Shown: positions 1 through 8,931 of the stretch, one piece after another | Numbering within the stretch: position 1 is the stretch's first letter | Layout: each line of letters opens with the position of its first letter | DNA from: Ensifer canadensis | GTDB lineage: Bacteria > Pseudomonadota > Alphaproteobacteria > Rhizobiales > Rhizobiaceae | NCBI RefSeq assembly: GCF_017488845.2 | Contig: NZ_CP083370.1 | Span: forward strand, 434,001-498,000 | Length of the DNA stretch: 64,000 nt | Reading direction: 5' to 3' | The notes under the pieces: model-generated | What the model saw: the letters and a program-made list of their open reading frames with translations, nothing else | What the model was told of the DNA's origin: nothing | The model's database searches: none | Made by a program: the position numbers and the translations under genes

Positions 1-657
1 GTCGCCATGGAATTCATGGACAAGCCGGCAATCGAGATCTGCGAAGCCTTTGCCCATGCCGGCTATCCGCTGGATGTGGAGGCGCTACTGATCGTCGAGG
101 TGGAGGGCTCGGAGGCCGAGATGGACGCGATGCTCGCAAGCATCATCGACGTTGCCCGGCGCCACGGCGTTACCACAATCAAGGAAAGCCAATCGGCGCT
201 CGAGGCGGCGCTGATCTGGAAGGGCCGCAAATCGGCGTTCGGCGCAACCGGACGCATCGCCGACTATATCTGCATGGACGGCACCGTGCCGCTCAGCCAG
301 CTTTCCCACGTTCTGCGCCGCACCGGCGAGATCGTCGCTTCCTACGGTCTGCGCGTCGCCAATGTCTTTCACGCCGGCGACGGCAACATGCATCCGCTGA
401 TCCTCTACAACATCAACGACCCCGATGATGCGGCACGCGCCGAAAGCGCCGGCAACGACATCCTGAAGCTTTGCGTCGATGCCGGCGGATGCCTGACCGG
501 CGAACATGGCGTCGGTATCGAGAAACGCGATCTCATGCTGCATCAGTTCACCCAGACCGATCTGGACCAGCAGATGGCGGCGCGCGCCGCCTTCGATCCA
601 CAATGGATCCTGAACCCGTCCAAGGTCTTTCCGCTCGAAGGACGCCCCGCCGCATGA
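1..657 (+). CDS. glcD: Glycolate oxidase subunit GlcD, C-terminal part (5' end outside window)
   Basis: FAD-linked oxidase subunit of glycolate oxidase, which oxidises glycolate to glyoxylate together with GlcE and GlcF. The frame is open from base 1, so the N-terminal FAD-binding half is cut off by the window edge. What remains is the FAD-oxidase C-terminal domain, with the HAGDGNMHP motif near codon 127 and GGCLTGEHGVG near codon 162, followed by the usual end at PSKVFPLEGRP. Its TGA overlaps the ATG of glcE (ATGA), which indicates translational coupling. The family call is firm. Other lactate/glycolate FAD oxidases look alike, but glcE and glcF downstream settle it. Confidence 0.93.
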   Translation, partial: VAMEFMDKPAIEICEAFAHAGYPLDVEALLIVEVEGSEAEMDAMLASIIDVARRHGVTTIKESQSALEAALIWKGRKSAFGATGRIADYICMDGTVPLSQLSHVLRRTGEIVASYGLRVANVFHAGDGNMHPLILYNINDPDDAARAESAGNDILKLCVDAGGCLTGEHGVGIEKRDLMLHQFTQTDLDQQMAARAAFDPQWILNPSKVFPLEGRPAA

Positions 658-1865
658 TCGTGCATTTCGAGCCTGCGAGCGAAGAGGGGATCGCAACCGT
701 GGTTCGGGCGATGGCCGCGGAAAGGGCGTCGCTTACCGTCATCGGCGGCGGCACGCGCTCCGGCCTCGGCAACCCCGTGCGCGCCGACCGGGTGCTGTCC
801 ACCCGCCGTCTCTCAGGTATTGTCAGCTACAACCCGGCGGAAATGACCGTCAGCGCGCTCGCCGGGACGCCGCTTGCCGAGGTCGAGGCGGCCCTTGCCG
901 AAAACCGGCAGATGCTGTCATTCGAACCGATGGACCACCGCCCGATCTTTGCAACGACCGGCGAACCGACGATCGGCGGGGTTTTCGCGGCCAATGTCTC
1001 GGGGCCGAGGCGCCTCATCGCCGGTGCCGCTCGCGACAGCCTGCTCGGCGTCCGTTTCGTCAATGGCAGGGGCGACGCGATCAAGGCTGGCGGCCGGGTG
1101 ATGAAGAACGTCACCGGCCTCGATCTGGTAAAACTTTTGGCGGGCTCGCACGGAACGCTTGGAATTCTGACCGAGGTGACATTCCGCGTGCTGCCGAAGC
1201 CGCCAGCCTGCGAAACCGTCGTGGTCTCGGGCTTGAACGATGCCGAGGCGGCGGCCGTGATGGCAGAAGCCATGGCGCAAACGGTCGAGGTATCAGGTGC
1301 GGCGCATCTGGCCGAGAGCGTCCGCGGCCGGTTCATCGCCGGCGGCCTGCCCGATGGCGCAGCAACCGTTCTTCGGCTGGAAGGCTTGCAGGCCTCGGTC
1401 TCGATCCGCGCGGAAAAACTGTCGAAGGCGCTCGAAAAGTTCGGTCCGGTATCGCGGCTCGATGCGGAGCAGACGGCGGCGCTCTGGTTGGAGATCCGCG
1501 ATGTGAAGCCCTATGCAGATGGCACGGATCGCCCGCTCTGGCGTGTCTCGGTTGCGCCTTCGGCCGGCCACCAACTGGTTGCCGCGTTGCGCCTGCAAAC
1601 GGGTGTCGATGCCTTTTATGACTGGCAGGGCGGACTTGTGTGGCTGCGCATGGAGGCCGATCCGGAGGCGGCGCTGGTGCGCCGCTATATCAAGGCGCTT
1701 GGCGGCGGCCATGCGAGCCTCGTTCGCGCAGCTGACGGCTTTCGCGCGACCATTCCATCGTTCGAGCCGCAACCCGCGCCGGTGGCGCTGTTGAGCGAGC
1801 GCGTCCGGGAAAAGTTCGATCCACAGCGGATCTTCAATCCGGGCCGGATGCAGGCCGTCTCCTGA
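654..1865 (+). CDS. glcE: Glycolate oxidase FAD-binding subunit GlcE
   Basis: Second FAD-binding subunit of glycolate oxidase, about 403 aa. The frame is open further upstream, but the ATG at 654 is chosen because it overlaps the glcD stop and starts the conserved sequence (MIVHFEPASEEG). The PCMH-type FAD domain covers about residues 1-180, with VIGGGTRSGLG near the N terminus and TTGEPTIGGVFAANVSGPRR in the middle. The C terminus ends FDPQRIFNPGRM, as GlcD and GlcE do. It acts with GlcD and the iron-sulfur subunit GlcF, encoded two genes downstream. Confidence 0.93.
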   Translation: MIVHFEPASEEGIATVVRAMAAERASLTVIGGGTRSGLGNPVRADRVLSTRRLSGIVSYNPAEMTVSALAGTPLAEVEAALAENRQMLSFEPMDHRPIFATTGEPTIGGVFAANVSGPRRLIAGAARDSLLGVRFVNGRGDAIKAGGRVMKNVTGLDLVKLLAGSHGTLGILTEVTFRVLPKPPACETVVVSGLNDAEAAAVMAEAMAQTVEVSGAAHLAESVRGRFIAGGLPDGAATVLRLEGLQASVSIRAEKLSKALEKFGPVSRLDAEQTAALWLEIRDVKPYADGTDRPLWRVSVAPSAGHQLVAALRLQTGVDAFYDWQGGLVWLRMEADPEAALVRRYIKALGGGHASLVRAADGFRATIPSFEPQPAPVALLSERVREKFDPQRIFNPGRMQAVS

Positions 1866-1898
1866 GGCACGGGGAAATGACGAGAGAGGGAGGTATCG

Positions 1899-2279
1899 AT
1901 GAGTGACAATGGTCCGCAGGCTCCGCCTCCCAGAGAGACCGATCGCTGGCTGGAGCCCGGGAAGGTCAACGTCCAGGTCATTTATGTGCTCTATCTCGTC
2001 GCTTTCGCCGTGGGGATCACGTCTGTCATCGGCGTCGTGCTTGCTTATCTCAACCGCGGCAAGGGTGCGCCCTGGGTCCAGACACACTATACTTGGGCGA
2101 TCCGCACCTTCTGGATTGCGCTGTTGTTCGGTCTCATCTCGGCGCTGCTGATGGTGTTGCTGATCGGGTTTTTAGGGTTTATCGCCACCGCGGTCTGGAT
2201 CGTCGTGCGCTGTGTCGTCGGCCTGCAACGCGCCGCTCGCGAGGAGCCGATCAGCAATCCGGAAAGCTGGATGATCTAA
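1899..2279 (+). CDS. Small membrane protein, DUF4870-like
   Basis: 126-aa protein with about three hydrophobic segments (roughly residues 27-50, 64-90 and 90-110), a proline-rich polar N terminus, and the pattern around HYTWAIRTFW typical of DUF4870/TIC20-like small membrane proteins. A good Shine-Dalgarno (GGGAGG, about 1888-1893) precedes the ATG. It lies between glcE and glcF on the same strand, so it is probably co-transcribed, but nothing in the sequence shows a role in glycolate oxidation. Function unknown. Confidence 0.8.
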   Translation: MSDNGPQAPPPRETDRWLEPGKVNVQVIYVLYLVAFAVGITSVIGVVLAYLNRGKGAPWVQTHYTWAIRTFWIALLFGLISALLMVLLIGFLGFIATAVWIVVRCVVGLQRAAREEPISNPESWMI

Positions 2280-2280
2280 A

Positions 2281-2346
2281 CCGTGTGGCGCAAAAGTGTG
2301 TAGCGGTTTTGCGACAGCGACATGGGAAAACAAGAGCTTGAAATGC
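2281..2346 (+). repeat. Intergenic palindromic repeat, family A, copy 1
   Basis: About 66 bp containing GCGCAAAAGTGTGTAGCGG followed by TTTTGCGACAGCGACATGGG. The same block recurs at 12901-12966 at roughly 80% identity. The parts GCAAAA and TTTTGC can pair. It begins directly after the stop of the DUF4870-like gene and lies in the gap before glcF, so it may act as an RNA structure within the glc transcript. Confidence 0.75.
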
Positions 2347-2407
2347 GGTAAGCGATCAGAGATCGCAACGCGCGTGAGGGGCAGAGCCCCGATACTGGAG
2401 TAGCCGC

Positions 2408-3703
2408 TTGCAAACGAACTTTACGCCCGCGCAGCTTGCCGATCCGCATGTGGCCGAATCCGAGGCCATCCTGCGCAAATGCGTGCATTGCGGTTTTTGC
2501 ACCGCCACCTGTCCCACCTATGTGACGCTTGGCGACGAGCTCGATAGCCCGCGTGGCCGCATCTATCTCATCAAGGATATGCTGGAGAACAGTCGGCCGG
2601 CCGACACCGAAACCGTGACGCATATCGACCGCTGTCTGTCCTGTCTCGCCTGCACCACCACGTGTCCGTCAGGCGTCGACTACATGCATCTCGTTGATCA
2701 TGCCCGTGTTCATATAGAGAAGACCTACAAGCGGCCATTGAAGGATAGGCTGGCCCGCGCCGTGCTGGCGCAAGTCCTGCCCTATCCCTCGCGTTTTCGC
2801 CTTGCCTTGAAGGCGGCCGCTTTCGGAAGGCCCTTTGCCAGGGTTCTGAAAAAGGTGGCGGCGCTCAAGACCTTCGGAGTGATGCTCGATCTGGCGCCGA
2901 AGGCGGTGCCGGAGCCCTCGGCGACCGCGATCACGGGCACCCATGCCGCCAGCGGCAAGCGCGTCGGCCGCGTTGCGCTGCTGAACGGTTGCGCGCAACC
3001 GGTACTGAAGCCGGAGATCAACGAGGCAACCATCCGCCTCCTTACCCGTCTCGGCATAGAGGTGGTCGTCTCGGCAGGCGAGGGCTGTTGCGGCGCGCTG
3101 GTGCATCACATGGGGCGGGAGGGCCAGGCGCTCGACGCGGCCCGGCGCAATGTCGATGCCTGGCTGAGCGTGGCAGACGAAGGTAGTCTCGATGCGATCA
3201 TCATCACCGCATCCGGCTGCGGCACGACGATCAAGGATTATGGCCACATGCTGCGCCTCGACCCCGCCTATGCGGAAAAGGCAGCAAGGGTCTCGGCCAT
3301 GGCGAAGGACATCACCGAATACCTGTCGACTCTGGATCTTCCAGTGCAGGATCCGCGCGGCATGACCGTGACCTATCATTCCGCCTGCTCCATGCAGCAC
3401 GGCCAGAAGATCACCATGGCGCCGAAGCAACTGTTAAAACAGGCGGGGTTCGTCGTGCGCGATCCCGCAGAAGGCCATCTCTGTTGCGGCTCGGCCGGCA
3501 CCTACAACATCCTGCAGCCGGAGATCTCGCAGAAGCTCAAGGACCGCAAGGTCAAGAACCTCGCGGCGACGAAGCCCGACGTGATCGCCACCGGCAATAT
3601 CGGCTGCATCACCCAGATCGCGACCGGCACGGCGATCCCGATCGTCCACACGGTCGAACTGCTCGACTGGGCCTATGGCGGCGCGAAACCGGCTGGATTG
3701 TGA
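2408..3703 (+). CDS. glcF: Glycolate oxidase iron-sulfur subunit GlcF
   Basis: 431-aa ferredoxin-like electron-transfer subunit of glycolate oxidase. The N terminus holds two 4Fe-4S motifs, CVHCGFCTATCP (about residues 22-33) and CLSCLACTTTCP (about residues 77-88). Two CCG (heterodisulfide-reductase-type) domains follow, visible as EGCCGAL in the middle and HLCCGSAGTYN near the end. The start is a TTG at 2408. No ATG or GTG lies in the right place, and GGAG sits about 7 bases upstream (2397-2400), supporting TTG. The gene ends just before a strong bidirectional terminator. Confidence 0.95.
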   Translation: MQTNFTPAQLADPHVAESEAILRKCVHCGFCTATCPTYVTLGDELDSPRGRIYLIKDMLENSRPADTETVTHIDRCLSCLACTTTCPSGVDYMHLVDHARVHIEKTYKRPLKDRLARAVLAQVLPYPSRFRLALKAAAFGRPFARVLKKVAALKTFGVMLDLAPKAVPEPSATAITGTHAASGKRVGRVALLNGCAQPVLKPEINEATIRLLTRLGIEVVVSAGEGCCGALVHHMGREGQALDAARRNVDAWLSVADEGSLDAIIITASGCGTTIKDYGHMLRLDPAYAEKAARVSAMAKDITEYLSTLDLPVQDPRGMTVTYHSACSMQHGQKITMAPKQLLKQAGFVVRDPAEGHLCCGSAGTYNILQPEISQKLKDRKVKNLAATKPDVIATGNIGCITQIATGTAIPIVHTVELLDWAYGGAKPAGL

Positions 3704-3710
3704 AACGAAA

Positions 3711-3743
3711 AATGCCGGCGCGATGGCGCCGGCATTGGTTTTT
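3711..3743. terminator. Bidirectional rho-independent terminator after glcF
   Basis: Perfect 11-bp stem: AATGCCGGCGC (3711-3721), loop GATG, GCGCCGGCATT (3726-3736), followed by GGTTTTT on the plus strand. Read on the minus strand the same stem is followed by a T run (complement of cgaaaa at 3706-3711). It lies between the convergent glcF and L,D-transpeptidase genes and can serve both. Confidence 0.92.
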
Positions 3744-3766
3744 CTGGGCTATTTCTGGCGAGCGTA

Positions 3767-4462
3767 TCAGCCGCCAAAGATCTGGCGGAAGATATCGACG
3801 CCGCGATCGTTGAAGTAGGTATCGCCGGTCTTGCTGCCGGGTCCGATGACGATCACCTTGGTGCCGACGTCGGCCCGGTCGTAGAGGTGCTCGATGTCGT
3901 TATTCATCATGCGGATGCAGCCCGAAGACATATTCTGGCCGATCGTCCACGGCTGGTTGGTGCCGTGGATGCGGAAGATCGTGTCGCGGCCGCCCTTATA
4001 GAGATACATGGCACGCGCGCCGAGCGGGTTGTCGATGCCGCCTTCCTGCGTGATCGGCAGGATGCGGCCCTTGGCGGCTTCGCGGCGGCGCATTTCTTCC
4101 GGCGGCGTCCAGGTCGGCCATTCAGCCTTGCGGCCCACCTTCACCACGCCTGACCAGCCGAAGCCTTCACGACCGACGCCGATACCGTATCGGGTCGCGC
4201 GGTTCGGACCGTCGATGTAGTAGAGAAACTTGTTGTTGGTATCGACAATGATCGTGCCGGGGGCTTCGTCGGTGCTGAAGCGAACCTTGGTGCGCCAGAA
4301 TTGCTTCGGCGGCTTTTTCTGCGTCGCGACAAGGACGATATCACTGCTCTTGGGAGTGGTTCCGGATGTCGGCGCGGGCGTGAAAGCCTGGGCATTGGCG
4401 GCGGCAAGAATAGCGCTGGTCGCGATGGCGATCGCGACCAATTTGCTGGCATGACGTTTCAT
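3767..4462 (-). CDS. L,D-transpeptidase (YkuD family), secreted
   Basis: 231-aa periplasmic peptidoglycan-modifying enzyme. A signal peptide is clear (MKRHASKLVAIAIATSAILA..AQA, cleavage near residue 26). The YkuD domain spans about residues 70-215 and ends in the catalytic signature HGTNQPW...SSGCIRM, with the nucleophilic Cys. A second family member lies just upstream on the same strand (4654-5424). Alphaproteobacterial L,D-transpeptidases make 3-3 cross-links, and in some relatives attach outer-membrane proteins to peptidoglycan. Which reaction this one performs cannot be read from sequence. Confidence 0.9.
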   Translation of the reverse strand: MKRHASKLVAIAIATSAILAAANAQAFTPAPTSGTTPKSSDIVLVATQKKPPKQFWRTKVRFSTDEAPGTIIVDTNNKFLYYIDGPNRATRYGIGVGREGFGWSGVVKVGRKAEWPTWTPPEEMRRREAAKGRILPITQEGGIDNPLGARAMYLYKGGRDTIFRIHGTNQPWTIGQNMSSGCIRMMNNDIEHLYDRADVGTKVIVIGPGSKTGDTYFNDRGVDIFRQIFGG

Positions 4463-4579
4463 ATACGATTCCCTCTAAGCCCTCGTTACATCAAGGCTAT
4501 GCAAATTGGCCCGAAGTTCAAGCCCGGGATACATCCGATAGACCGAACATGGTCACGGATTTTGTATCTTTAAGCCCGT

Positions 4580-4610
4580 CTGTTGCCTGAAGATCACGAC
4601 CAGGCAACAG
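4580..4610. other. Inverted repeat between two L,D-transpeptidase genes
   Basis: Perfect 10-bp arms CTGTTGCCTG (4580-4589) and CAGGCAACAG (4601-4610) around an 11-base loop. It lies 44 bp beyond the stop of the upstream L,D-transpeptidase gene. It has no T run, so it is a hairpin of unknown role rather than a clear terminator. Confidence 0.6.
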
Positions 4611-4653
4611 CAAAACGTATGGGGAGAGGGAAATATTCTATGTCCGGCGCCAA

Positions 4654-5424
4654 TTATATGACGATAACCTTGGTGCCGACATTCACCCGTTCATAGAGAT
4701 CGACGACGTCCTCGTTGCGCATGCGGATGCAGCCTGAGGAGACCGCGTAACCGATCGTCCAGGGCGCATTGGTGCCGTGGATGCGGTAAAGCGTCGAGCC
4801 GAGATACATGGCGCGTGCGCCAAGCGGATTTTCCGGGCCGCCGTCCATGCGGGCCGGCAGGTAGTGCCCCTTGGCGGCTTCGCGCGAGATCATTTCCGTC
4901 GGCGGCGTCCAGCTCGGCCATTCCGCCTTGCGGGTGACCTTATGAGCGCCGGCCCATTCGAACCCCGGCTTGCCGACGCCGACACCGTAGCGCCGTGCCT
5001 GACCATTACCGGCGACAAGGTAGAGGAAACGATTGTTGGTATCGATGACGATCGTGCCTGCCTTTTCCTTGCCGTCGTAGGCAACTGTCTGCGGCAGATA
5101 CTGCGGGTCGAACTTAGACTTGACGGGACGCTGGGCGCGGGTGGCGTTGACCGGTTGTACCAGCGGGGCGCCGACGCGGCGTTTTGCCTGCGGCTTCACG
5201 GTCAGGCCCTGATAATACTGTTTTCGGGTGGTGGTCGGTATCTGCTGGCGGTAGATGACCCGGCGCGCCTGTTGCGGCTGGCCGCCGAGCTGCATCACCC
5301 ACGGGGCGGTCAGGTCTGGGCTGACGATCACCGGCGGCCGGTTCTGGTACCGGTCCTGGGCCTGCGCCTGGCCGGCGACGAGGGTGAGGATGGATGCGGC
5401 TACAACAAGGGATTTTTTCAACAT
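4654..5424 (-). CDS. L,D-transpeptidase (YkuD family), longer paralogue
   Basis: 256-aa secreted protein with an N-terminal signal peptide (MLKKSLVVAASILTLVAGQAQA), then a Pro/Gln/Arg-rich linker of about 95 residues containing TTTRKQYYQGL, then the YkuD domain with HGTNAPW...SSGCIRM. It is paralogous to the gene at 3767-4462 and in tandem with it, but the linker is longer and the protein stops immediately after the domain (VGTKVIVI). The linker may position the enzyme in the envelope (inference). Confidence 0.9.
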   Translation of the reverse strand: MLKKSLVVAASILTLVAGQAQAQDRYQNRPPVIVSPDLTAPWVMQLGGQPQQARRVIYRQQIPTTTRKQYYQGLTVKPQAKRRVGAPLVQPVNATRAQRPVKSKFDPQYLPQTVAYDGKEKAGTIVIDTNNRFLYLVAGNGQARRYGVGVGKPGFEWAGAHKVTRKAEWPSWTPPTEMISREAAKGHYLPARMDGGPENPLGARAMYLGSTLYRIHGTNAPWTIGYAVSSGCIRMRNEDVVDLYERVNVGTKVIVI

Positions 5425-5675
5425 CGGACGGACTCGCTACCTTTCGCCGAAACGTATCAAAATGGGGCGCGGCCAGCCGGAGAACGGGTCTCCAGGACGG
5501 ACGGCATGCGCCTTGGCAATGGGGCGATCGTGTCATCGCGGCGCCACGGAATGGTAAACGGCAGCCCGCGAAAGGGAGGAAGCGCCGATAAAGCTTTGGG
5601 TAAGGTTATCCGTCGCTTTAGGAATCTGGTTTGTGAATGGTAAATGCGGAAGAGCACGATGAAACGGGGCTGGTA

Positions 5676-6311
5676 ATGACGACCAAGGGCATAATGATTG
5701 GCGAAGACGGCCTTGGGCGTTGCGCCTGGCAGAGCAATCTCGATGACTACAGACGGTATCACGACGAGGAATGGGGGCGGCCGGTTACCGATGACCGGCG
5801 CCTCTTCGAGAAGATCTGTCTGGAGGGGTTTCAATCCGGCCTCTCCTGGCTGACGATCCTGCGCAAGCGCGAGGCCTTTCGCGCCGCCTTCGCCGGCTTC
5901 GACGTCGATGCGGTTGCCGCCTTCGGCGATGCTGACATCGAGCGCTGCCTTGGCAATACCGGCATCGTGCGCCATCGCGGCAAAATCGTCTCGACCATCA
6001 ACAACGCCAAGCGCGCCCAGGAGCTTAAAGCCGAGTTTGGTTCGCTTGCTGCCTATTTCTGGTCGCACGAACCCGGCCCGGACGAGCGGCCGGCATTTGT
6101 CAGCTATGAAGCGATCGCCGCCAATCCGACGACTCCGACCTCGACGCTGATCTCCAAGGATCTGAAAAAGCGCGGCTGGACCTTCGTCGGCCCGACGACG
6201 ATCTATGCCTTCATGCAGGCCATGGGGCTTGTCAACGACCACATCGAAGGCTGCCATTGCCGCGCGACGGTCGAGGACATGCGGCGGGCGCTGACGCGCC
6301 CGCAACCCTGA
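5676..6311 (+). CDS. tag: DNA-3-methyladenine glycosylase I
   Basis: Base-excision repair enzyme removing 3-methyladenine from alkylated DNA. The sequence has the family start GRCAWQSNLDDYRRYHDEEWG and the Zn-binding residues: a Cys in GRCAW, His in RYHDEEW, and His/Cys in NDHIEGCHC near the C terminus. Length is about 211 aa. Start sites at 5637, 5676 and 5694 are all in frame. 5676 is chosen as a compromise, because the family usually has only a few residues before the RC motif; 5694 has an AAGGG just upstream and is a real alternative. Confidence 0.93.
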   Translation: MTTKGIMIGEDGLGRCAWQSNLDDYRRYHDEEWGRPVTDDRRLFEKICLEGFQSGLSWLTILRKREAFRAAFAGFDVDAVAAFGDADIERCLGNTGIVRHRGKIVSTINNAKRAQELKAEFGSLAAYFWSHEPGPDERPAFVSYEAIAANPTTPTSTLISKDLKKRGWTFVGPTTIYAFMQAMGLVNDHIEGCHCRATVEDMRRALTRPQP

Positions 6312-6335
6312 ATTTGCATCTTTCCAGGAACGGCT

Positions 6336-6719
6336 TCAGCCACCGTTCTTGGCAAGCCAATCCTTCATCATCTGGATCTCGCCCTCCTGGGCCTTGATGA
6401 TGTCTTCCGCCAGTTTGCGCAGTTGTTCGTCCTTGCCGTATTCGAGTTCGACCCTGGCCATGCCGATCGCGCCCTGATGATGGGCGATCATGCCCCGCAC
6501 GAAGTCGACATCGGCGTTGCCGGTAAAGGCGATGTCCATGCCCTTGTGCATGCGGGCGTTGACCTCGGCGAAAGCCTTGCTGGAGGCGGAGGTGTCGCCG
6601 GCCGGCGCCGCCGCCTCAGCCGATCCGTGATGCATGCTGCTGCCGTGGTCCTGGGCCATAGCGGGAGCATAAAGTGACGCGATCAGGACTGAGGCTGCTA
6701 TGATCGTTTTCAAAGACAT
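6336..6719 (-). CDS. DUF305 periplasmic metal-binding-type protein
   Basis: About 127 aa. The signal peptide (MSLKTIIAASVLIASLYAPAMA) is followed by a His/Met-bearing stretch (HGSSMHHGS) and a DUF305 domain with DFVRGMIAHHQGAIGMA and EIQMMKDWL. DUF305 proteins such as CopM are periplasmic ferritin-like-fold proteins, some of which bind copper. ATG 6719 is preferred, with AAGGAA upstream; ATG 6737 is also in frame. The upstream gene on the same strand encodes a Cys/His-rich secreted protein, which suggests a small metal-handling pair (inference). Confidence 0.85.
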   Translation of the reverse strand: MSLKTIIAASVLIASLYAPAMAQDHGSSMHHGSAEAAAPAGDTSASSKAFAEVNARMHKGMDIAFTGNADVDFVRGMIAHHQGAIGMARVELEYGKDEQLRKLAEDIIKAQEGEIQMMKDWLAKNGG

Positions 6720-6869
6720 GATGGTTTCCTTCTTCATCTCATTATCATCTCGCGCGACTGAGGCAGCGCCGTGCAATCGCCGAAATGTCGGCCGGTTGTT
6801 GCGGCCGGTCATATGGAATTTCGTTTCGTCAGCGCAGCCGATACACCCGAAGGTGAGCCACGATGACGG

Positions 6870-7238
6870 TCACACAAGCAGGAACGACTTGGGTGGTGGC
6901 GAGCGCGGCCCGATCGTGATCGCGTGCAATGCGGGATATGTCGCTGCCGCCAGACGCGACGATGTCGTGGTCGCCGGATCGAACATCAAGGCAATTGGCT
7001 CGATCGCGATGCAGGCCGAACAGGACGAAGGATGCGCCTGTTTTTTCGAGTGGTCCTTGCATGCCCGGATATCTTCGCAGGAGATCGCATGGCCAGCGTG
7101 AACGGCTTGCTTTTGCGACGAGTCATGGGCGGCGGTTTGTGCGGCACCGGCCGCCAGGTCCTGGGCCTGCAGCATCGCCGAAGGCGCGCCTGAGAACAGG
7201 GCTGCAACGAACAGGAGTATGACGGCGGCAAAACGCAT
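6870..7238 (-). CDS. Small secreted Cys/His-rich protein
   Basis: 122 aa with a hydrophobic signal sequence (MRFAAVILLFVAALFSGAPSAM). After it come His and Cys residues spaced as CEDIRACKDH and SSCSACIAIEP, a layout resembling small DUF2946-like or metal-binding periplasmic proteins. I do not recognise it firmly. It lies 150 bp upstream of the DUF305 gene on the same strand. Support for a real gene is the signal peptide and the clustered cysteines. Confidence 0.6.
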   Translation of the reverse strand: MRFAAVILLFVAALFSGAPSAMLQAQDLAAGAAQTAAHDSSQKQAVHAGHAISCEDIRACKDHSKKQAHPSSCSACIAIEPIALMFDPATTTSSRLAAATYPALHAITIGPRSPPPKSFLLV

Positions 7239-7411
7239 GCCCTTTACTTAGGATGGCCCGTGGCAAAGAGAAGACGTGATCGGCACGCTGCCGGTCCGAT
7301 CGTTGCCTTCGCGCACGCCTGGAGCCGCTTTGCGCCGTGCTAACCCTTGCCGCCCATGCCTCTATCCGATAGGGAAAGCTCGAAACCCGCTGACAGTCCG
7401 GAATGCTCCCC

Positions 7412-8926
7412 ATGACCGAGAAACAAAAGAAACCGCAGAAGCTCAAGGCACGCCTTCCGCGTGGCTTTGTCGACCGTTCGGCCGCCGATATTCGCGCCAC
7501 CGACGACATGATCGTCAAGATCCGCGAAGTCTATGAGCGTTATGGTTTCGATCCGGTCGAAACGCCGCTGTTCGAATACACCGATGCGCTTGGAAAATTC
7601 CTGCCCGACAGCGACCGCCCGAACGAGGGCGTGTTTTCGCTGACGGATGACGACGACCAGTGGATGTCGCTGCGCTACGACCTGACGGCGCCGCTTGCCC
7701 GTCACGTCGCCGAGAACTTCAACGAGATCCAGCTTCCCTTCCGCACCTATCGCGCCGGCTACGTTTTCCGCAACGAAAAGCCGGGCCCGGGTCGCTTCCG
7801 CCAGTTCATGCAGTTCGATGCCGATACGGTCGGTGCCGCCGGCGTCCAGGCGGATGCCGAAATGTGCATGATGATGGCCGACACGATGGAAGCGCTCGGC
7901 ATCAAGCGCGGCGACTACGTGATCCGGGTCAACAACCGCAAGGTTCTTGATGGCGTCATGGAGGCGATTGGCCTCGGCGGCGACGACAAGGCGAATGCCC
8001 GCCTGACGGTGCTGCGCGCCATCGACAAGCTCGACAAGTTCGGTCCCGAAGGCGTGCGCCTGCTGCTCGGCGAAGGCCGCAAGGACGAGAGCGGCGACTT
8101 CACCAAGGGCGCCGGTCTGAACGGCGAGCAGATCGACAAGGTCCTGTTCTTCGTTGGCATCCAGGACTACGCCGAAAGTGCCGCCGAACTCGCAGCGCTC
8201 GTTGCCGGCACAGCCAAGGGCGGCGAGGGCGTCGAGGAACTCAACACCATCCGCAGCCTGGTCGTGAGCGCGGGCTACGAGGCCGATCGCATCAAGATCG
8301 ACCCTTCGGTCGTTCGCGGTCTCGAATATTACACCGGCCCGGTTTTCGAGGCCGAGTTGCAGTTTGCCGTCACCAATGAGAAGGGCGAAAAGGTCGTCTT
8401 CGGTTCGGTCGGCGGCGGCGGACGTTACGATGGTCTCGTCTCGCGCTTCATGGGCCAGCCGGTGCCGGCCACCGGTTTCTCGATCGGTGTTTCGCGCCTG
8501 ATGACCGCGCTCAAGAACCTTGGCAAGCTCGGCACGTCGGACGTCGTGGCACCGGTCGTCGTCTGCGTTATGGACCGTGACATCGACAGCATGGGCCACT
8601 ACCAGCGCTTCGTGCAGCAGCTCCGCCATGCCGGCATTCGCGCCGAGATGTACCAGGGCAACAAGAAGAACTTCGGCGACCAGCTGAAATACGCCGACCG
8701 TCGCGGTGCGCCGCTCGCGATCATTCAGGGCGGCGACGAGCGCGCCGCCGGTCTGGTGCAGATCAAGGATCTGATCGAGGGCAAGCGCTTGTCGGGCGAA
8801 ATCGAGGACAATGCGGCATGGCGCGAGGCGCGGGTGGCGCAGGTCTCCGTGCCCGCAGGCGACCTTGTCGAAAAGGTGCGTGAAATGCTCGCGGCACAGG
8901 CCGAGGACCGGGCAAGGGCAGGCTGA
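7412..8926 (+). CDS. hisS: Histidyl-tRNA synthetase
   Basis: Class II aminoacyl-tRNA synthetase charging tRNA-His. Motif 2 is [18 protein letters not shown], the HisA motif [14 protein letters not shown], and motif 3 GGGGRYDGL. About 504 aa, longer than E. coli HisS, as expected for the alphaproteobacterial form. ATG 7412 ([10 protein letters not shown]) is chosen; ATG 7403 is in frame and equally possible. hisZ begins five bases after the stop, so the two are co-transcribed with hisG. Confidence 0.97.
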   Translation: MTEKQKKPQKLKARLPRGFVDRSAADIRATDDMIVKIREVYERYGFDPVETPLFEYTDALGKFLPDSDRPNEGVFSLTDDDDQWMSLRYDLTAPLARHVAENFNEIQLPFRTYRAGYVFRNEKPGPGRFRQFMQFDADTVGAAGVQADAEMCMMMADTMEALGIKRGDYVIRVNNRKVLDGVMEAIGLGGDDKANARLTVLRAIDKLDKFGPEGVRLLLGEGRKDESGDFTKGAGLNGEQIDKVLFFVGIQDYAESAAELAALVAGTAKGGEGVEELNTIRSLVVSAGYEADRIKIDPSVVRGLEYYTGPVFEAELQFAVTNEKGEKVVFGSVGGGGRYDGLVSRFMGQPVPATGFSIGVSRLMTALKNLGKLGTSDVVAPVVVCVMDRDIDSMGHYQRFVQQLRHAGIRAEMYQGNKKNFGDQLKYADRRGAPLAIIQGGDERAAGLVQIKDLIEGKRLSGEIEDNAAWREARVAQVSVPAGDLVEKVREMLAAQAEDRARAG

Positions 8927-8931
8927 CGGCG

